Source of the DNA: Solirubrobacter sp963792915
Lineage (GTDB): Bacteria > Actinomycetota > Thermoleophilia > Solirubrobacterales > Solirubrobacteraceae
DNA length: 64,000 nucleotides
NCBI GenBank assembly: GCA_963792915.1
Contig: CAWBYD010000003.1
Coordinates: forward strand, 1,488,001 to 1,552,000
Reading direction: 5' to 3'
In this document: positions 23,826 through 32,146 of the stretch, in pieces
How positions within the stretch are numbered: position 1 is the first letter of the stretch
How the letters are laid out: each line of letters starts with the position of its first letter
Program-made: the position numbers and the translations under genes
Notes under the pieces: model-generated
The model's database searches: none
What the model was told of the DNA's origin: nothing
The model's input: the letters and a program-made list of their open reading frames with translations, nothing else

Positions 23826-26800
23826 CTAGGTACCCACTCCCTGGCCGCCGAACTCGGCCCAGTTGAGGTTGAACAGGTTCCCTCCGGTCGCGCCGCCGGT
23901 GACCGCGCGGAACACCAGGAACAGCTCGTGCGTTCCCGATCGCGAGATCGGGAACGTCTGGCTCGTCCAGGTGTCGACCCCCCCGGTGGACACCAGGTTG
24001 TCGGTCTGCACGATCGGGCCGTCGACCGCGTCCTGGTGGACCTCGATCGCGGCCAGCGGCGAGCCCGCGGTGCGCCCGGCCGCAGCGTCCGCCACCCGGA
24101 ACGTGAGCGAGTTGATGTTCTGGAGGTTCAGCGGCCCGTTGAACTGGATCCAGTCGCCCGCCCCGAGGCTCGAGCGATGGACGCTCGCGCCGGCGCCGCC
24201 GTCGTTGCCGGTCGCGGTCTGCGTGCCGGACTGGTTGACGGCGAACTCGAGCTCCTGGTGCTTCTGGCGGATGTCGTGCTGCGCGGTCGTGGCGAGCGGC
24301 GGGGTGCCCTCGGCGCCGCCGTGATCGGTGTAGGTCGCGCTGACGATGCCGAAGACGTTGCCGCCGTGGCTCACGTCGCCGGCCACCGAGTGCAGCGTGC
24401 CGGAACAGCCGGTGGTGCCCTCCTCGGCGTGGCCGTGGTTGTCATGGCCGAGCACGAACGTCACGTGGACCTCGGAGCAGTTCACGGTCCCGTCCTCGGG
24501 GTCGGTCACGGTGACGGTGTAGGGGATGCTGTCGCCGAAGTTGAACATCCCGCCCTCGACCGGGGTGTTGACGGTGACCGTCGGGGACGTGTTGCCGACG
24601 GTGATCTTCAGGCTCGCCCGGGCCGTCTTCTTCGAGGAGGCCGTGACGGTCAGCACCGCGGTGTAGACGCCGGCCCTGGTGTAGGTGTGCGTCGGGTTCG
24701 GGTCGAGCGAGGCTGGCGTCCCGTCGCCGAAGTCCCAGCTGTAGCTGATCGACTCGCTCGGCTCGGGCGTGTTGGACCCGACGCTCGAGAACGCGACGGT
24801 GAGCGGCACCTTGCCGTCCGTATGGTCGGCGCTCACCTGCGCCACCGGCGGGCGCTGGCCCTTGAGGTAGGAGAACTTGAAGATCGCGGCGCCGGGGTTG
24901 ATGTTGAAGAACCCGTTGCCGTAGGTCATCAGGTAGAAGTTGCCGTCCTTGCCCCAGAACATGTCCATCGGGTTCGTGCACTCGAACGGGGTGGACGGCG
25001 TCTTGGTCCCGCTCGTGCAGTTCATGAACGGGTTGATCTTCTGGATCTGGTTGGCCGAGTCCAGGCTGACCTCGCGCATCGTGTTGAGGTTGAACTCGCC
25101 CAGGATCACCTTGTTGTCGTAGTAGGGCGGGAACTTCGTCGGACTCGGGTTGTCGGATTCGTAGTGGTACTTGACGATCCCGTGCGGGGCTACCCCACCG
25201 CCGTAGAGCTCGGGGAACAGGCGCGGGCACGGGGTGGTGGAGCCGGGCGCGATCGGCGCCGTCGTGGCGTCCGGGCCGTATTCCCTAAAGCAGGGCGTGC
25301 CGAGCGGCGCGCTCGCGTTGTTGTCGCGGTAGGAGTACCAGATGTCCGGCGCCGTCAGGCCCGGCGTCTCGGTCAGCCCGGGCTCGATGCCGGGGCCGCC
25401 GTGCGTGTTCCAGTAGTCGTGGTTGGGGACGGTCGCACCCGCGCAGGGGTACGGCTGCGGCGTCTGCCCGGCCGGCACCGGCTGGTGCGTGAGCGCGTCC
25501 ATCGGGACCTGCAGGTTCACGTTCCAGGGGTATTCCGGCAGGTCCGGCTTGAAGCAGTAGGGCCAGCCGTAGTTGGCGGGGTGGCGGACGATCTCGTAGC
25601 GCCCGGTGCCCGCCGGGCCGTGGTACTGCTGCGGGGTCTGCGAGTCCGGCGAGTAGTCGCTGACGTAGAGCACGTCGTTCTCGTCGACCGAGATCCGGAA
25701 CGGGTTGCGGAAGCCCATCGCGTAGATCTCTGGCCGGGTCTTGGCCTGCGGCGCGCCCGCGACGAGCCCGAACAGATTCCCCTCCGGGATCGTGTACGCG
25801 CCCGTGCCCGAGCCGTAGTCGGGCTTGTTGAAGTCCGCCGCCGAGATGGTGTCCTTGACGTGGATGCGGATGACCTTCCCGCGCAGGTCGTTGGTGTTCA
25901 GCGCCGAGCGCGCCGAGTCCGTGTGCGGGGCGCGGAACCAGCCGCCCTCTCGGGTCGTGGCGATCGCGACCGCCGGCGACGTGCCTGTGAGCGCGCTCGA
26001 GTCCGCGGTCAGCGGGTGCACGTCCTTCTCCTCGAACGCGCCCTTGAAAATCACGGTCACGGGGCCCGTCCCCGACGCCTGGACGTTGCCGGCGCCGACG
26101 GTGCTGAGACCCTCGAGCGCGGCCTGGATCGCCGCCGCGCTCGCGTTGTAGGCGAGTGGCGCCGTCGTCTGCCCGTCGAGGCCGAGCGTGAACGTGCCGC
26201 CGGTGGCGTTGTTGACGGCGATCGTCTGGGTGTCGTCGTAGCGCTGATCGATGCTCTGGCCCCAGCTGCCGGCGTCGCCCGATCCCGCCGCGCTGTCGTC
26301 GCCGGTCGGCATCCAGAGGTTGTCGTGCTTGTCGAACGTGATGTCACCCGCGACGTGGCAGCACGCCCCCCGATTGTTGGAGACGCGCAGGATCTGCTGC
26401 TCGCTGCCGAGGTCCAGGTGCGCGGGCACGCCGGGCGCGTCGTCGACGAACTTGAAGCGCGAGAGCTGGAAGTAGCCGATCCACTGGTCCCACGCGCTCA
26501 GGCTGGCCGCTGCGGCGGGCGCCGAGCCGGTCGGGTCGGTGGTCACCGTGTGGCCGGTGCTGCCGTCCGCGAACGTGATGTCGTGCACGGTCTGCGGCGC
26601 GTAGTAGAGGTAGACCCAGTGGTCGGTGGCGAAATCGTTGTCGATCGCCGGGCCGTAGAGGCCGTCCTCGCTGTTGGTGTAGACCGGGATCTGCGCGATC
26701 GTCGTCGTGGTCCCGGTGACGGGATCGTGCAGGCGCACGCTGCCTCGCCGTGACGTCTGGATGATGCGCCCGTCGGGCAGCTGGTTGAAGCCGATCGGCT

Positions 26801-28046
26801 CCTCCAGGTTCGGGTTGCGGGTCACCGGCGTCTGCTGGAAGTTGGCGAGCACGGTCGCGCCGCAGTCACTCGTGACCGGGTCGGCGAGGCCGGCGGACCA
26901 GTCGATCGCGCCTTTGAGCATCGAGCGGTAGTCCGGTTCGGAGAAGCTCGCCTCGGTGTTGCCGAGCGCGCTGTAGAACGAGCGCCCGCCCTTGTAGTCC
27001 TTGCACCACAGGACCGGGTGGTCGGGGCCCATGGTGCCGCCCGCGATGCCGTTCAGCGGGGGGCCCTTGGGCTGCGGGCCGAACGGGTCCTCGACGACCG
27101 TGGCCAGCACGTGCGACATGCCGCGGACGTCGGCGGCGAAGTTGTACCAGCGGTCCGTACGCTCCCAGTACTCGGGCAGGTTCTTGGAGGCCTCGTGGAC
27201 ACGGTCGGCGACGACGACGGTCGCGGCCTGCTCGCCGGCCTGGCCCGAGGCGCGCGTCCCGAGCACGCTCGTGAGGAAGTCCCAGCCGGGGTCGGTCTCG
27301 ATCGCCGAACCGATGCCGAAGAACCCGCCGCCGCGCTGGTAGTAGCGCTGGAACGCGGCCTGCTGGTCGGCGCTGAGCCGGCTGTCGGCGCCGGTGTCAA
27401 GGAAGATCACGGCGCGGTAGTTGTCGAGCCCCGCATCGGTGAAGCGCGTGGCCGCGTCGGCCGGCGCGTCGACGTGGATGCCGGGGCCGGCCGCGGCCTG
27501 GAGCGCGACGATGCCGGCGCGCGTGGTCGCATCGTCATGCGTGCTGAGGACGAGCACGCTGATCGGCGAGCTCGGCTGCGGCTGCGGGTGCGATGTCGGC
27601 TGCGGCGTTGGTGCCGGCGCCGCGGGTCGCTTGATCGTCAGGCGCCGCTTCGCGAAGCGGCAGCTGGACCGGCCCGAGCCGACCCGCGCGCAGCCACGCA
27701 GGTAGAAGCTGCCCTGCGCCTGGCGGGTCGAGAGCGTGACCTTCACGCGGTAGCGCAGGGTCCGCCCCTTCTTGACGCGTGCGAGCGTCCGCCTGACGAG
27801 CGTGTGCGCGACGCCCGTCTTCGTCTTGCGCAGCGAGAGCGTGAGCTTCGGGCGGGCGGTCCGTCTGGTGCGGTTGGTGATGCGCCCGGTCAGCGTGAAG
27901 CCGGCGCCGGGCGCGAGCGCCGTCGCCGGCGGCGAGCTCAGCGACGCGAGCCTCGTGCTCGGCTTGGCCGCCGCGTCCGCCCCCGCGGGCGCTGCCAGGG
28001 CGACGGCGAGCGGAACAAGGCAGGCCAGGTGGCGTGCTCGTGGCAT
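23826..28046 (-). CDS. Secreted ThuA - glucose/sorbosone dehydrogenase-like propeller - PKD - CBM protein
   Basis: A 1406-residue secreted multidomain protein. It starts with a signal peptide and a basic Ig-like region (1-150). A ThuA domain spans about 162-382 (RYYQRGGGFFGIGSAIETD, GRSFYSALGNTEASFSEPDY). A GSDH/PQQ-type propeller covers about 395-1060 (NLEEPIGFNQLPDGRI, GACCHVAGDITFDKHDNLW, AMGFRNPFRISVDENDVLYVSD). A beta-rich module of about 97 residues (602-698) interrupts the propeller. A PKD domain (about 1069-1152; SYSWDFGDGTP, PTHTYTRAGVYTAVLTV), an Ig-like region and a C-terminal CBM6-like module (about 1262-1406) follow. The combination is typical of bacterial polysaccharide- or sugar-oxidising surface proteins. 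ATG 28046 has GGAGGAG at 8-nt spacing. Confidence 0.9.
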   Translation of the reverse strand: MPRARHLACLVPLAVALAAPAGADAAAKPSTRLASLSSPPATALAPGAGFTLTGRITNRTRRTARPKLTLSLRKTKTGVAHTLVRRTLARVKKGRTLRYRVKVTLSTRQAQGSFYLRGCARVGSGRSSCRFAKRRLTIKRPAAPAPTPQPTSHPQPQPSSPISVLVLSTHDDATTRAGIVALQAAAGPGIHVDAPADAATRFTDAGLDNYRAVIFLDTGADSRLSADQQAAFQRYYQRGGGFFGIGSAIETDPGWDFLTSVLGTRASGQAGEQAATVVVADRVHEASKNLPEYWERTDRWYNFAADVRGMSHVLATVVEDPFGPQPKGPPLNGIAGGTMGPDHPVLWCKDYKGGRSFYSALGNTEASFSEPDYRSMLKGAIDWSAGLADPVTSDCGATVLANFQQTPVTRNPNLEEPIGFNQLPDGRIIQTSRRGSVRLHDPVTGTTTTIAQIPVYTNSEDGLYGPAIDNDFATDHWVYLYYAPQTVHDITFADGSTGHTVTTDPTGSAPAAAASLSAWDQWIGYFQLSRFKFVDDAPGVPAHLDLGSEQQILRVSNNRGACCHVAGDITFDKHDNLWMPTGDDSAAGSGDAGSWGQSIDQRYDDTQTIAVNNATGGTFTLGLDGQTTAPLAYNASAAAIQAALEGLSTVGAGNVQASGTGPVTVIFKGAFEEKDVHPLTADSSALTGTSPAVAIATTREGGWFRAPHTDSARSALNTNDLRGKVIRIHVKDTISAADFNKPDYGSGTGAYTIPEGNLFGLVAGAPQAKTRPEIYAMGFRNPFRISVDENDVLYVSDYSPDSQTPQQYHGPAGTGRYEIVRHPANYGWPYCFKPDLPEYPWNVNLQVPMDALTHQPVPAGQTPQPYPCAGATVPNHDYWNTHGGPGIEPGLTETPGLTAPDIWYSYRDNNASAPLGTPCFREYGPDATTAPIAPGSTTPCPRLFPELYGGGVAPHGIVKYHYESDNPSPTKFPPYYDNKVILGEFNLNTMREVSLDSANQIQKINPFMNCTSGTKTPSTPFECTNPMDMFWGKDGNFYLMTYGNGFFNINPGAAIFKFSYLKGQRPPVAQVSADHTDGKVPLTVAFSSVGSNTPEPSESISYSWDFGDGTPASLDPNPTHTYTRAGVYTAVLTVTASSKKTARASLKITVGNTSPTVTVNTPVEGGMFNFGDSIPYTVTVTDPEDGTVNCSEVHVTFVLGHDNHGHAEEGTTGCSGTLHSVAGDVSHGGNVFGIVSATYTDHGGAEGTPPLATTAQHDIRQKHQELEFAVNQSGTQTATGNDGGAGASVHRSSLGAGDWIQFNGPLNLQNINSLTFRVADAAAGRTAGSPLAAIEVHQDAVDGPIVQTDNLVSTGGVDTWTSQTFPISRSGTHELFLVFRAVTGGATGGNLFNLNWAEFGGQGVGT

Positions 28047-28139
28047 CGGTACAACTCCTCCCTTCAGGCTGCCTCCCAGACCCACCAGCGGCCTCCCCGC
28101 CTGGTCTCAAGAGCCTACGTACTTCTTACGTGAATCTGG

Positions 28140-28167
28140 CATAAGTCGGGGTGACGCACCACTTATG
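28140..28167. promoter_or_regulatory. Two-part hairpin in the divergent region
   Basis: CATAAGT (28140-28146) pairs with ACTTATG (28161-28167), and the inner GGTG/CACC pair around an ACG loop, with one CGG bulge. It lies 94 bp upstream of the ThuA/propeller start and could be an operator or a 5' leader element. Confidence 0.45.
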
Positions 28168-28248
28168 TTCTTTCCTTTTGTCAGTAGAAGAACAGGCGGC
28201 GATCCTCTCGTCAGAGTTGGGCAGCTCGGCCGCGCAAAATCTCCGCCA

Positions 28249-28267
28249 CGCCATTGCGAAAATGGCG
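28249..28267. promoter_or_regulatory. Hairpin CGCCATT / AATGGCG
   Basis: A perfect 7-bp stem (28249-28255 with 28261-28267) around GCGAA. Role unknown; it lies in the middle of the divergent region. Confidence 0.4.
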
Positions 28268-28276
28268 GTGAGCTGG

Positions 28277-28292
28277 AATAAAGCGGTTTATT
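28277..28292. promoter_or_regulatory. AT-rich palindrome AATAAA-GCGG-TTTATT
   Basis: A perfect 6-bp inverted repeat with a 4-bp centre. AT-only arms are striking in this genome and suggest a protein-binding site or promoter melting region. Confidence 0.4.
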
Positions 28293-28347
28293 GATCTTCA
28301 CTACGAATCTGGTCCAGCGGTGCTTGAAGTCGCGTTCGTGACGGGTT

Positions 28348-28360
28348 AACGTGGAACGTT
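28348..28360. promoter_or_regulatory. Palindrome AACGT-GGA-ACGTT
   Basis: A perfect 5-bp inverted repeat, flanked by GGG and CCC that could extend the pairing. It lies 138 bp upstream of the small ORF heading the ebo-type operon, a plausible operator. Confidence 0.35.
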
Positions 28361-28485
28361 CCCGGGACTCGATGGACGCGGATGGGCGTCGTGTGCGCGA
28401 CGGGATCGGAGCCTGGAAGGGCGAGCCGCTTTTGCCCGCCGATAGACATACTTGGACTTGACATGGAGACTAAAGTCGGAGAGAC

Positions 28486-28575
28486 ATGGACGTTGTGGTC
28501 GTAAGAGCTGCCGCGTACCCGCGCGCGAGGCAGCGCTACGCTCGATTGGTGCTGAGCGAAGGTGAGCGGTCGTGA
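28486..28575 (+). CDS. Small upstream ORF (29 aa) coupled to the ebo-type operon
   Basis: ATG 28486, with GGAGAG just upstream, opens a 29-residue frame beginning MDVVVVRAAAYPRARQ. Its TGA (28573-28575) overlaps the GTG start of the inositol-phosphate synthase as GTGA, the same coupling used between the following genes. It could be a leader peptide that tunes translation, or simply the true 5' end of the coupled operon. No homologue is recognised. The Shine-Dalgarno spacing is short, so translation is uncertain. Confidence 0.4.
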   Translation: MDVVVVRAAAYPRARQRYARLVLSEGERS

Positions 28576-29738
28576 GCGCTGAGACGCCCCGCGTCGGCGT
28601 CTGGCTCGTCGGCGGACGCGGATCCGTGGCCACGACGGCGATGACCGGAGCCGCCGCGGTCGCCGCCGGGCTCGCCGAGCCGACCGGGCTCGTGACGATG
28701 CGCCCGCCGTTCAACGAGGCCGGGCTGCCCGCGCTCGGGGACCTCGTGTTCGGCGGCCACGACATCGTCGAGACGCCGCTCGCGGTGCGCGCCGCGCGCC
28801 TGGTCGACGGCGGCGTGGTACCGGTCGGGCTCCCGTCGGCGTTGGCCGGCGCGCTGGAGGCCGCCGAGGTCGAGCAGCGCCCCGGCGTCAGCGCCTACGA
28901 AGGGCGGACCGACCCGCGCGGCGCGATCGAGCGGATCTCCGCCCACCTGCGCGACTTCCGCGCGCGCAACGAGCTGGCGCGCGTCGTGGTCATCAACGTC
29001 TCCTCGACCGAGCCGCCCGCCGTGGGGCACCCCGCGCACGCCGATGCCGCGGAGCTCGCCGCCGCGCTGGACCGCGGCGAGGGCATCCTCCCGCCGAGCT
29101 CGCTCTACGCGCTGGCCGCGATCGAGACCGGCTGCGGGTTCATCGACTTCACGCCGTCCGCGGGCGCGCGGCTGCCGGCGATCGAGGCGCTGGCCGAGGC
29201 CAACGAGGTGCCGCTGGCCGGCAGCGACGGCAAGACGGGCGAGACGCTGATGAAGTCCTCGCTCGCGCCGACGTTCGCCGAGCGCGCGCTGCGCGTGCGG
29301 TCGTGGTCGGGCATGAACCTGCTCGGCGGCGGCGACGGCGAGGCGCTGGCCGACCCCGAGCGCGCGCAGTCCAAGCTCGCGTCCAAGGGCGCGCTGCTCG
29401 ACGAGATCCTCGGCTACTCGGTCGAGGCGCCGATCCGGATCGAGAACGTGCGCGACCTCGGCGAGTGGAAGACCGCCTGGGACCACGTCGTCTTCGAGGG
29501 CTTCCTGGGCGTGCGCATGAAGCTGCAGTTCACGTGGGAGGGCTGCGACTCCGCGCTCGCCGCACCGCTGATCCTCGATCTCGCGCGGCTCATGGCGCTC
29601 GCCCTCGAGCGCGGCGAGAGCGGCGTGCTGCGCGACCTCGCGTTCTTCTTCAAGGACCCGGCGGGGACGCGCGAGCACGCGCTGCATCGCCAGTACGAGA
29701 TGCTCGAACGCTGGGTGTGCCAGGAGGTCCGGGCGTGA
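28572..29738 (+). CDS. myo-Inositol-phosphate synthase family protein
   Basis: A 388-residue NAD-dependent sugar-phosphate cyclase of the inositol-1(3)-phosphate synthase family. It has the N-terminal GVWLVGGRGSVATT dinucleotide motif, INVSSTEPP, the catalytic SDGKTGETLMKSSLAPTF loop, and SWSGMNLLGGGDGEAL. The canonical reaction turns glucose 6-phosphate into inositol phosphate. Here it heads an ebo-type operon at the place where a dehydroquinate-synthase-like cyclase (EboD) is expected, so it may supply a cyclitol for a dedicated product rather than general inositol. GTG 28572 overlaps the small upstream ORF, and the stop overlaps the UbiA start. Confidence 0.9.
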   Translation: MSAETPRVGVWLVGGRGSVATTAMTGAAAVAAGLAEPTGLVTMRPPFNEAGLPALGDLVFGGHDIVETPLAVRAARLVDGGVVPVGLPSALAGALEAAEVEQRPGVSAYEGRTDPRGAIERISAHLRDFRARNELARVVVINVSSTEPPAVGHPAHADAAELAAALDRGEGILPPSSLYALAAIETGCGFIDFTPSAGARLPAIEALAEANEVPLAGSDGKTGETLMKSSLAPTFAERALRVRSWSGMNLLGGGDGEALADPERAQSKLASKGALLDEILGYSVEAPIRIENVRDLGEWKTAWDHVVFEGFLGVRMKLQFTWEGCDSALAAPLILDLARLMALALERGESGVLRDLAFFFKDPAGTREHALHRQYEMLERWVCQEVRA

Positions 29739-30613
29739 ATCTCCCGGCGCCCGGGGCGGTGGCCGAGCTGGTCCGCCTCCCCGCGGTGCTGAGCGTGCCC
29801 GGCGACGTGCTGCTCGGCGCCGCGGTCTCTGGCCAGGGGCGATCGCCGGGGCGCAGCGCGGGCCTCGTCGCCTCGTCGTCGTGCCTGTACCTGGCCGGGA
29901 TGGCGCTCAACGACTACGCGGACCGCGAGGTCGACGCCGTCGAGCGGCCCGGACGCCCGATCCCGTCCGGGCGGGTCACGCCCGAGTTCGCGCTGGGGCT
30001 GGCCGGCGGGCTGACGCTGGCCGGCGCCCTGCTCGCCGTGGCCGCCGACGGCGCGCGCGCGCTGCAGGTGCTCGCACCGCTCACGAGCGCCGTCTGGGGC
30101 TATGACCTCGTGCTCAAGGGCACGCCGGCGGCGACGCCGGCGATGTCGGCGTGCCGGGGGCTCGACGTGCTGATGGGCGCGGGCGCGCACGGCGCGGCCG
30201 CCGCCCTGCCCGCGGCGACGGTCGTCGCCGCGCACATCGCGGTCGTCACCGAGGTCTCGCGGCGCGAGGTCCAGGGCGGCCACGCGGCGCTCGCCGCCGG
30301 CGCGCTCGCGGCCACCGCGGTCGTGGCCGCGGCGAGCCTGAAGCTGTGCGCGCGCGGCGCCCCCGGCGTATCGCGCGCGGCGGCGCTGGCGCTGGTCGGC
30401 GCGTTCGCCGGGGCGGTCGGACGGCCGCAGGCCGAGGCGATCCGCGACCCGTCGCCGGCGCGGCTGCAGCGCGTCGTCGGGGCGGGCATCCTCGGGCTGA
30501 TCCCGCTGGAGGCCGCGCTGCTGGCCGCCACCGGGGCGCTCGCGCCGGCGGCCGGGCTCGCGTCGCTGTGGCCGCTCGCGCGCTCGCTGACGCGCCGGAG
30601 GGCCGTGACGTGA
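29735..30613 (+). CDS. eboC: UbiA-family prenyltransferase (EboC type)
   Basis: A 292-residue polytopic membrane protein with the UbiA signature NDYADREVDAVERPGRPIPSG (Asp-rich, prenyl-diphosphate/Mg binding) near residue 62 and a shorter second region. UbiA enzymes move a prenyl group onto an acceptor at the membrane. In ebo clusters EboC is the conserved member. GTG 29735 is preceded by GGAGG, overlaps the cyclase stop (GTGA), and its own stop overlaps the next gene. The acceptor is unknown; the cyclitol from the preceding gene is a natural guess. Confidence 0.88.
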   Translation: MNLPAPGAVAELVRLPAVLSVPGDVLLGAAVSGQGRSPGRSAGLVASSSCLYLAGMALNDYADREVDAVERPGRPIPSGRVTPEFALGLAGGLTLAGALLAVAADGARALQVLAPLTSAVWGYDLVLKGTPAATPAMSACRGLDVLMGAGAHGAAAALPAATVVAAHIAVVTEVSRREVQGGHAALAAGALAATAVVAAASLKLCARGAPGVSRAAALALVGAFAGAVGRPQAEAIRDPSPARLQRVVGAGILGLIPLEAALLAATGALAPAAGLASLWPLARSLTRRRAVT

Positions 30614-31443
30614 ACTACGGCTACGTCTCCAGCGGGCTCGCCGACCACCGGATCGAGGACGCGCTGGTGCTGCTCGCCGAGAACGGCTACAGCGGCATCG
30701 CGCTGACGCTCGACCACATCCACTTCGACCCGCTGGCGCCCCGGCTGCGCGCCCGCGCGGCGCGGCTGCGCGCGCAGCTGGAGGAGCTCGGGCTCACCTG
30801 CGTCGTCGAGACCGGTGCGCGCTTCGTGCTCGATCCGCGCCGCAAGCACTTCCCGACGCTCGTCTCCGACGGACGCGAGCGGCGCGTGGACCTGCTGTGC
30901 CGGGCGATCGACATCGCCGTCGAGCTCGACGCGCCGGTCGTCTCGATGTGGTCGGGCGCGGTGGCGGAAGGCCAGCCGCGCGAGCTCGCGTGGGAACTCC
31001 TGGTCGACGGCTGCCGGCGCGTGGTCAACCACGCCGCCGACCAGGGCGTCGTGCTGGCGTTCGAGCCCGAGCCGGGGATGCTGGTCGAGCAGCTCGCCGA
31101 CTACGAGGAGCTGCAGCGCCGGGTCGGCCATCCCGAGGCGCTCGGGCTGACGCTCGACATCGGGCACATCGTCTGCCTCGAGCCGCAGTCGGTCACGGAC
31201 ACCGTGCGGCGCGGCGCGCCGACGCTGGCCCACGTGCACCTGGAGGACATGCGCCGGGGCGTTCACGAGCACCTGATGTTCGGCGAGGGCGAGCTGGACC
31301 TCGACGAGACCCTGCGCGTGCTGATCGAGGTGGGCTATCGTGGCATGGTGGCCGTCGAGCTCTCGCGGCACGCGCACGCAGCGCACGAGCTGGTGCCGGG
31401 CGCCATGGCGGCGCTGCGCGCGAGCGAACGGGAGCTGGTGTGA
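30610..31443 (+). CDS. Sugar-phosphate isomerase/epimerase-like TIM barrel
   Basis: A 277-residue AP-endonuclease-2/xylose-isomerase-like TIM barrel (VNYGYVSSGLADHRIEDALVLLAENGYSGIALTLD, FEPEPGMLVEQ, LTLDIGHIVCLEP, AHVHLEDMRRGVHEH, GMVAVELSRHAHAAHEL). The metal ligands of the family (Glu in FEPEPG, Asp-His in DIGH, His in HLED, Glu in VELS) are present. It probably isomerises or epimerises the cyclitol or a sugar phosphate. It is additional to the EboE-type barrel further down the operon. Both ends are coupled by GTGA. Confidence 0.86.
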   Translation: MNYGYVSSGLADHRIEDALVLLAENGYSGIALTLDHIHFDPLAPRLRARAARLRAQLEELGLTCVVETGARFVLDPRRKHFPTLVSDGRERRVDLLCRAIDIAVELDAPVVSMWSGAVAEGQPRELAWELLVDGCRRVVNHAADQGVVLAFEPEPGMLVEQLADYEELQRRVGHPEALGLTLDIGHIVCLEPQSVTDTVRRGAPTLAHVHLEDMRRGVHEHLMFGEGELDLDETLRVLIEVGYRGMVAVELSRHAHAAHELVPGAMAALRASERELV

Positions 31444-32138
31444 AGGAGCTGCTCGAGGCGCGCACGTCGCCCGAGGGATGGGCGTGGCTGCAGGACGTCC
31501 TGGCCGAGCTGGCGGCCAAGCCGGACGCGATCCGCGTCCGCTTCCCGGCCGTCGGGCGCAAGGTCGGCCGCGGCGTGCTCGAGGAGGGCGCCGATCCCGC
31601 AGACGTGCACGCCTGGACCGTCGACGACGCGGCCCGCGTGCTGATGCTGCAGGCGCTCGGCACCGCTGCCGAGGCCGAGCTCGCCGAGCTCTACCGCTAC
31701 GGCGACGCGGCCGAGCGGCGCGGCGTGCTGCGCGCGCTGCCGTACGTCGAAGGCCTCGGCGACCGCGGGCTGGGGCTGACCGAGGACGCGATCCGCACCA
31801 ACGACACGCGGCTGATCGCCGCCGCGCTCGGTCCCTACGCCACCACGCACCTGCCCGACACGGCCTACGACCACGCCGTGCTCAAGTGCGTGTTCGTGGG
31901 CGTCCCGATCACCGGCGTCGACGGCGTCGGCGAGCGCGTCACGGCGGACGGCGCGCGCATGCTCGCCGCGTTCGTGCACGAGCGTGTGGCCGCGGGGCGC
32001 GACGTTGCCGCCGAGGTCTGGACCGTGATCGACCGCTTCGCGCCCGAGGCGGAGATCGCGGCGATCCAGCGCGAGCTGGACAGTCCGTTCGAGGACCGCC
32101 GCGCGGCGGCCGAGCGGGCGCTGAGCCATAGAACCTGA
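31440..32138 (+). CDS. eboA: EboA-domain protein
   Basis: A 232-residue, mostly alpha-helical protein (PEGWAWLQDVLAELAAKPDAIRVRFPAVGRKVGR, HAWTVDDAARVLMLQALG, LPYVEGLGDRGLGLTEDAIRTNDTRLIAAALGPYA, AYDHAVLKCVFVGVPI) matching the EboA protein of ebo clusters, whose biochemical role is unknown. GTG 31440 overlaps the TIM-barrel stop; an 8-bp gap precedes the TatD gene. Identity rests on the recognisable motif order and on the flanking ebo genes. Confidence 0.85.
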   Translation: MKELLEARTSPEGWAWLQDVLAELAAKPDAIRVRFPAVGRKVGRGVLEEGADPADVHAWTVDDAARVLMLQALGTAAEAELAELYRYGDAAERRGVLRALPYVEGLGDRGLGLTEDAIRTNDTRLIAAALGPYATTHLPDTAYDHAVLKCVFVGVPITGVDGVGERVTADGARMLAAFVHERVAAGRDVAAEVWTVIDRFAPEAEIAAIQRELDSPFEDRRAAAERALSHRT

Positions 32139-32146
32139 GGAGCAGC

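Larger units (their letters stand above)
28047..28571. other. AT-richer divergent intergenic region with several hairpins
   Basis: This 525-bp space separates the divergent ThuA/propeller and ebo-type operons and is visibly less GC-rich than its surroundings. It contains ACGTA-CTTCT-TACGT near 28117, four further inverted repeats listed separately, a TTGACA hexamer at 28458-28463 without a clear -10 partner, and a 29-codon ORF at its right end. The minus-strand frame at 28107-28301 has no ribosome-binding site or recognisable product. I see no RNA gene that I can name. Confidence 0.7.

Noticed and set aside
23739..26753. 1004-codon plus-strand frame
   Set aside because: Antisense to the ThuA/propeller protein; composition is typical of GC-rich shadow frames, with no domain.
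28107..28301. 64-codon minus frame in the divergent spacer
   Set aside because: No ribosome-binding site, no homology, and it crosses several inverted repeats; likely non-coding.
28458..28463. TTGACA as a -35 for the ebo-type operon
   Set aside because: No -10 resembling TANNNT at 16-18 bp, so I do not call a promoter; kept only as a note.
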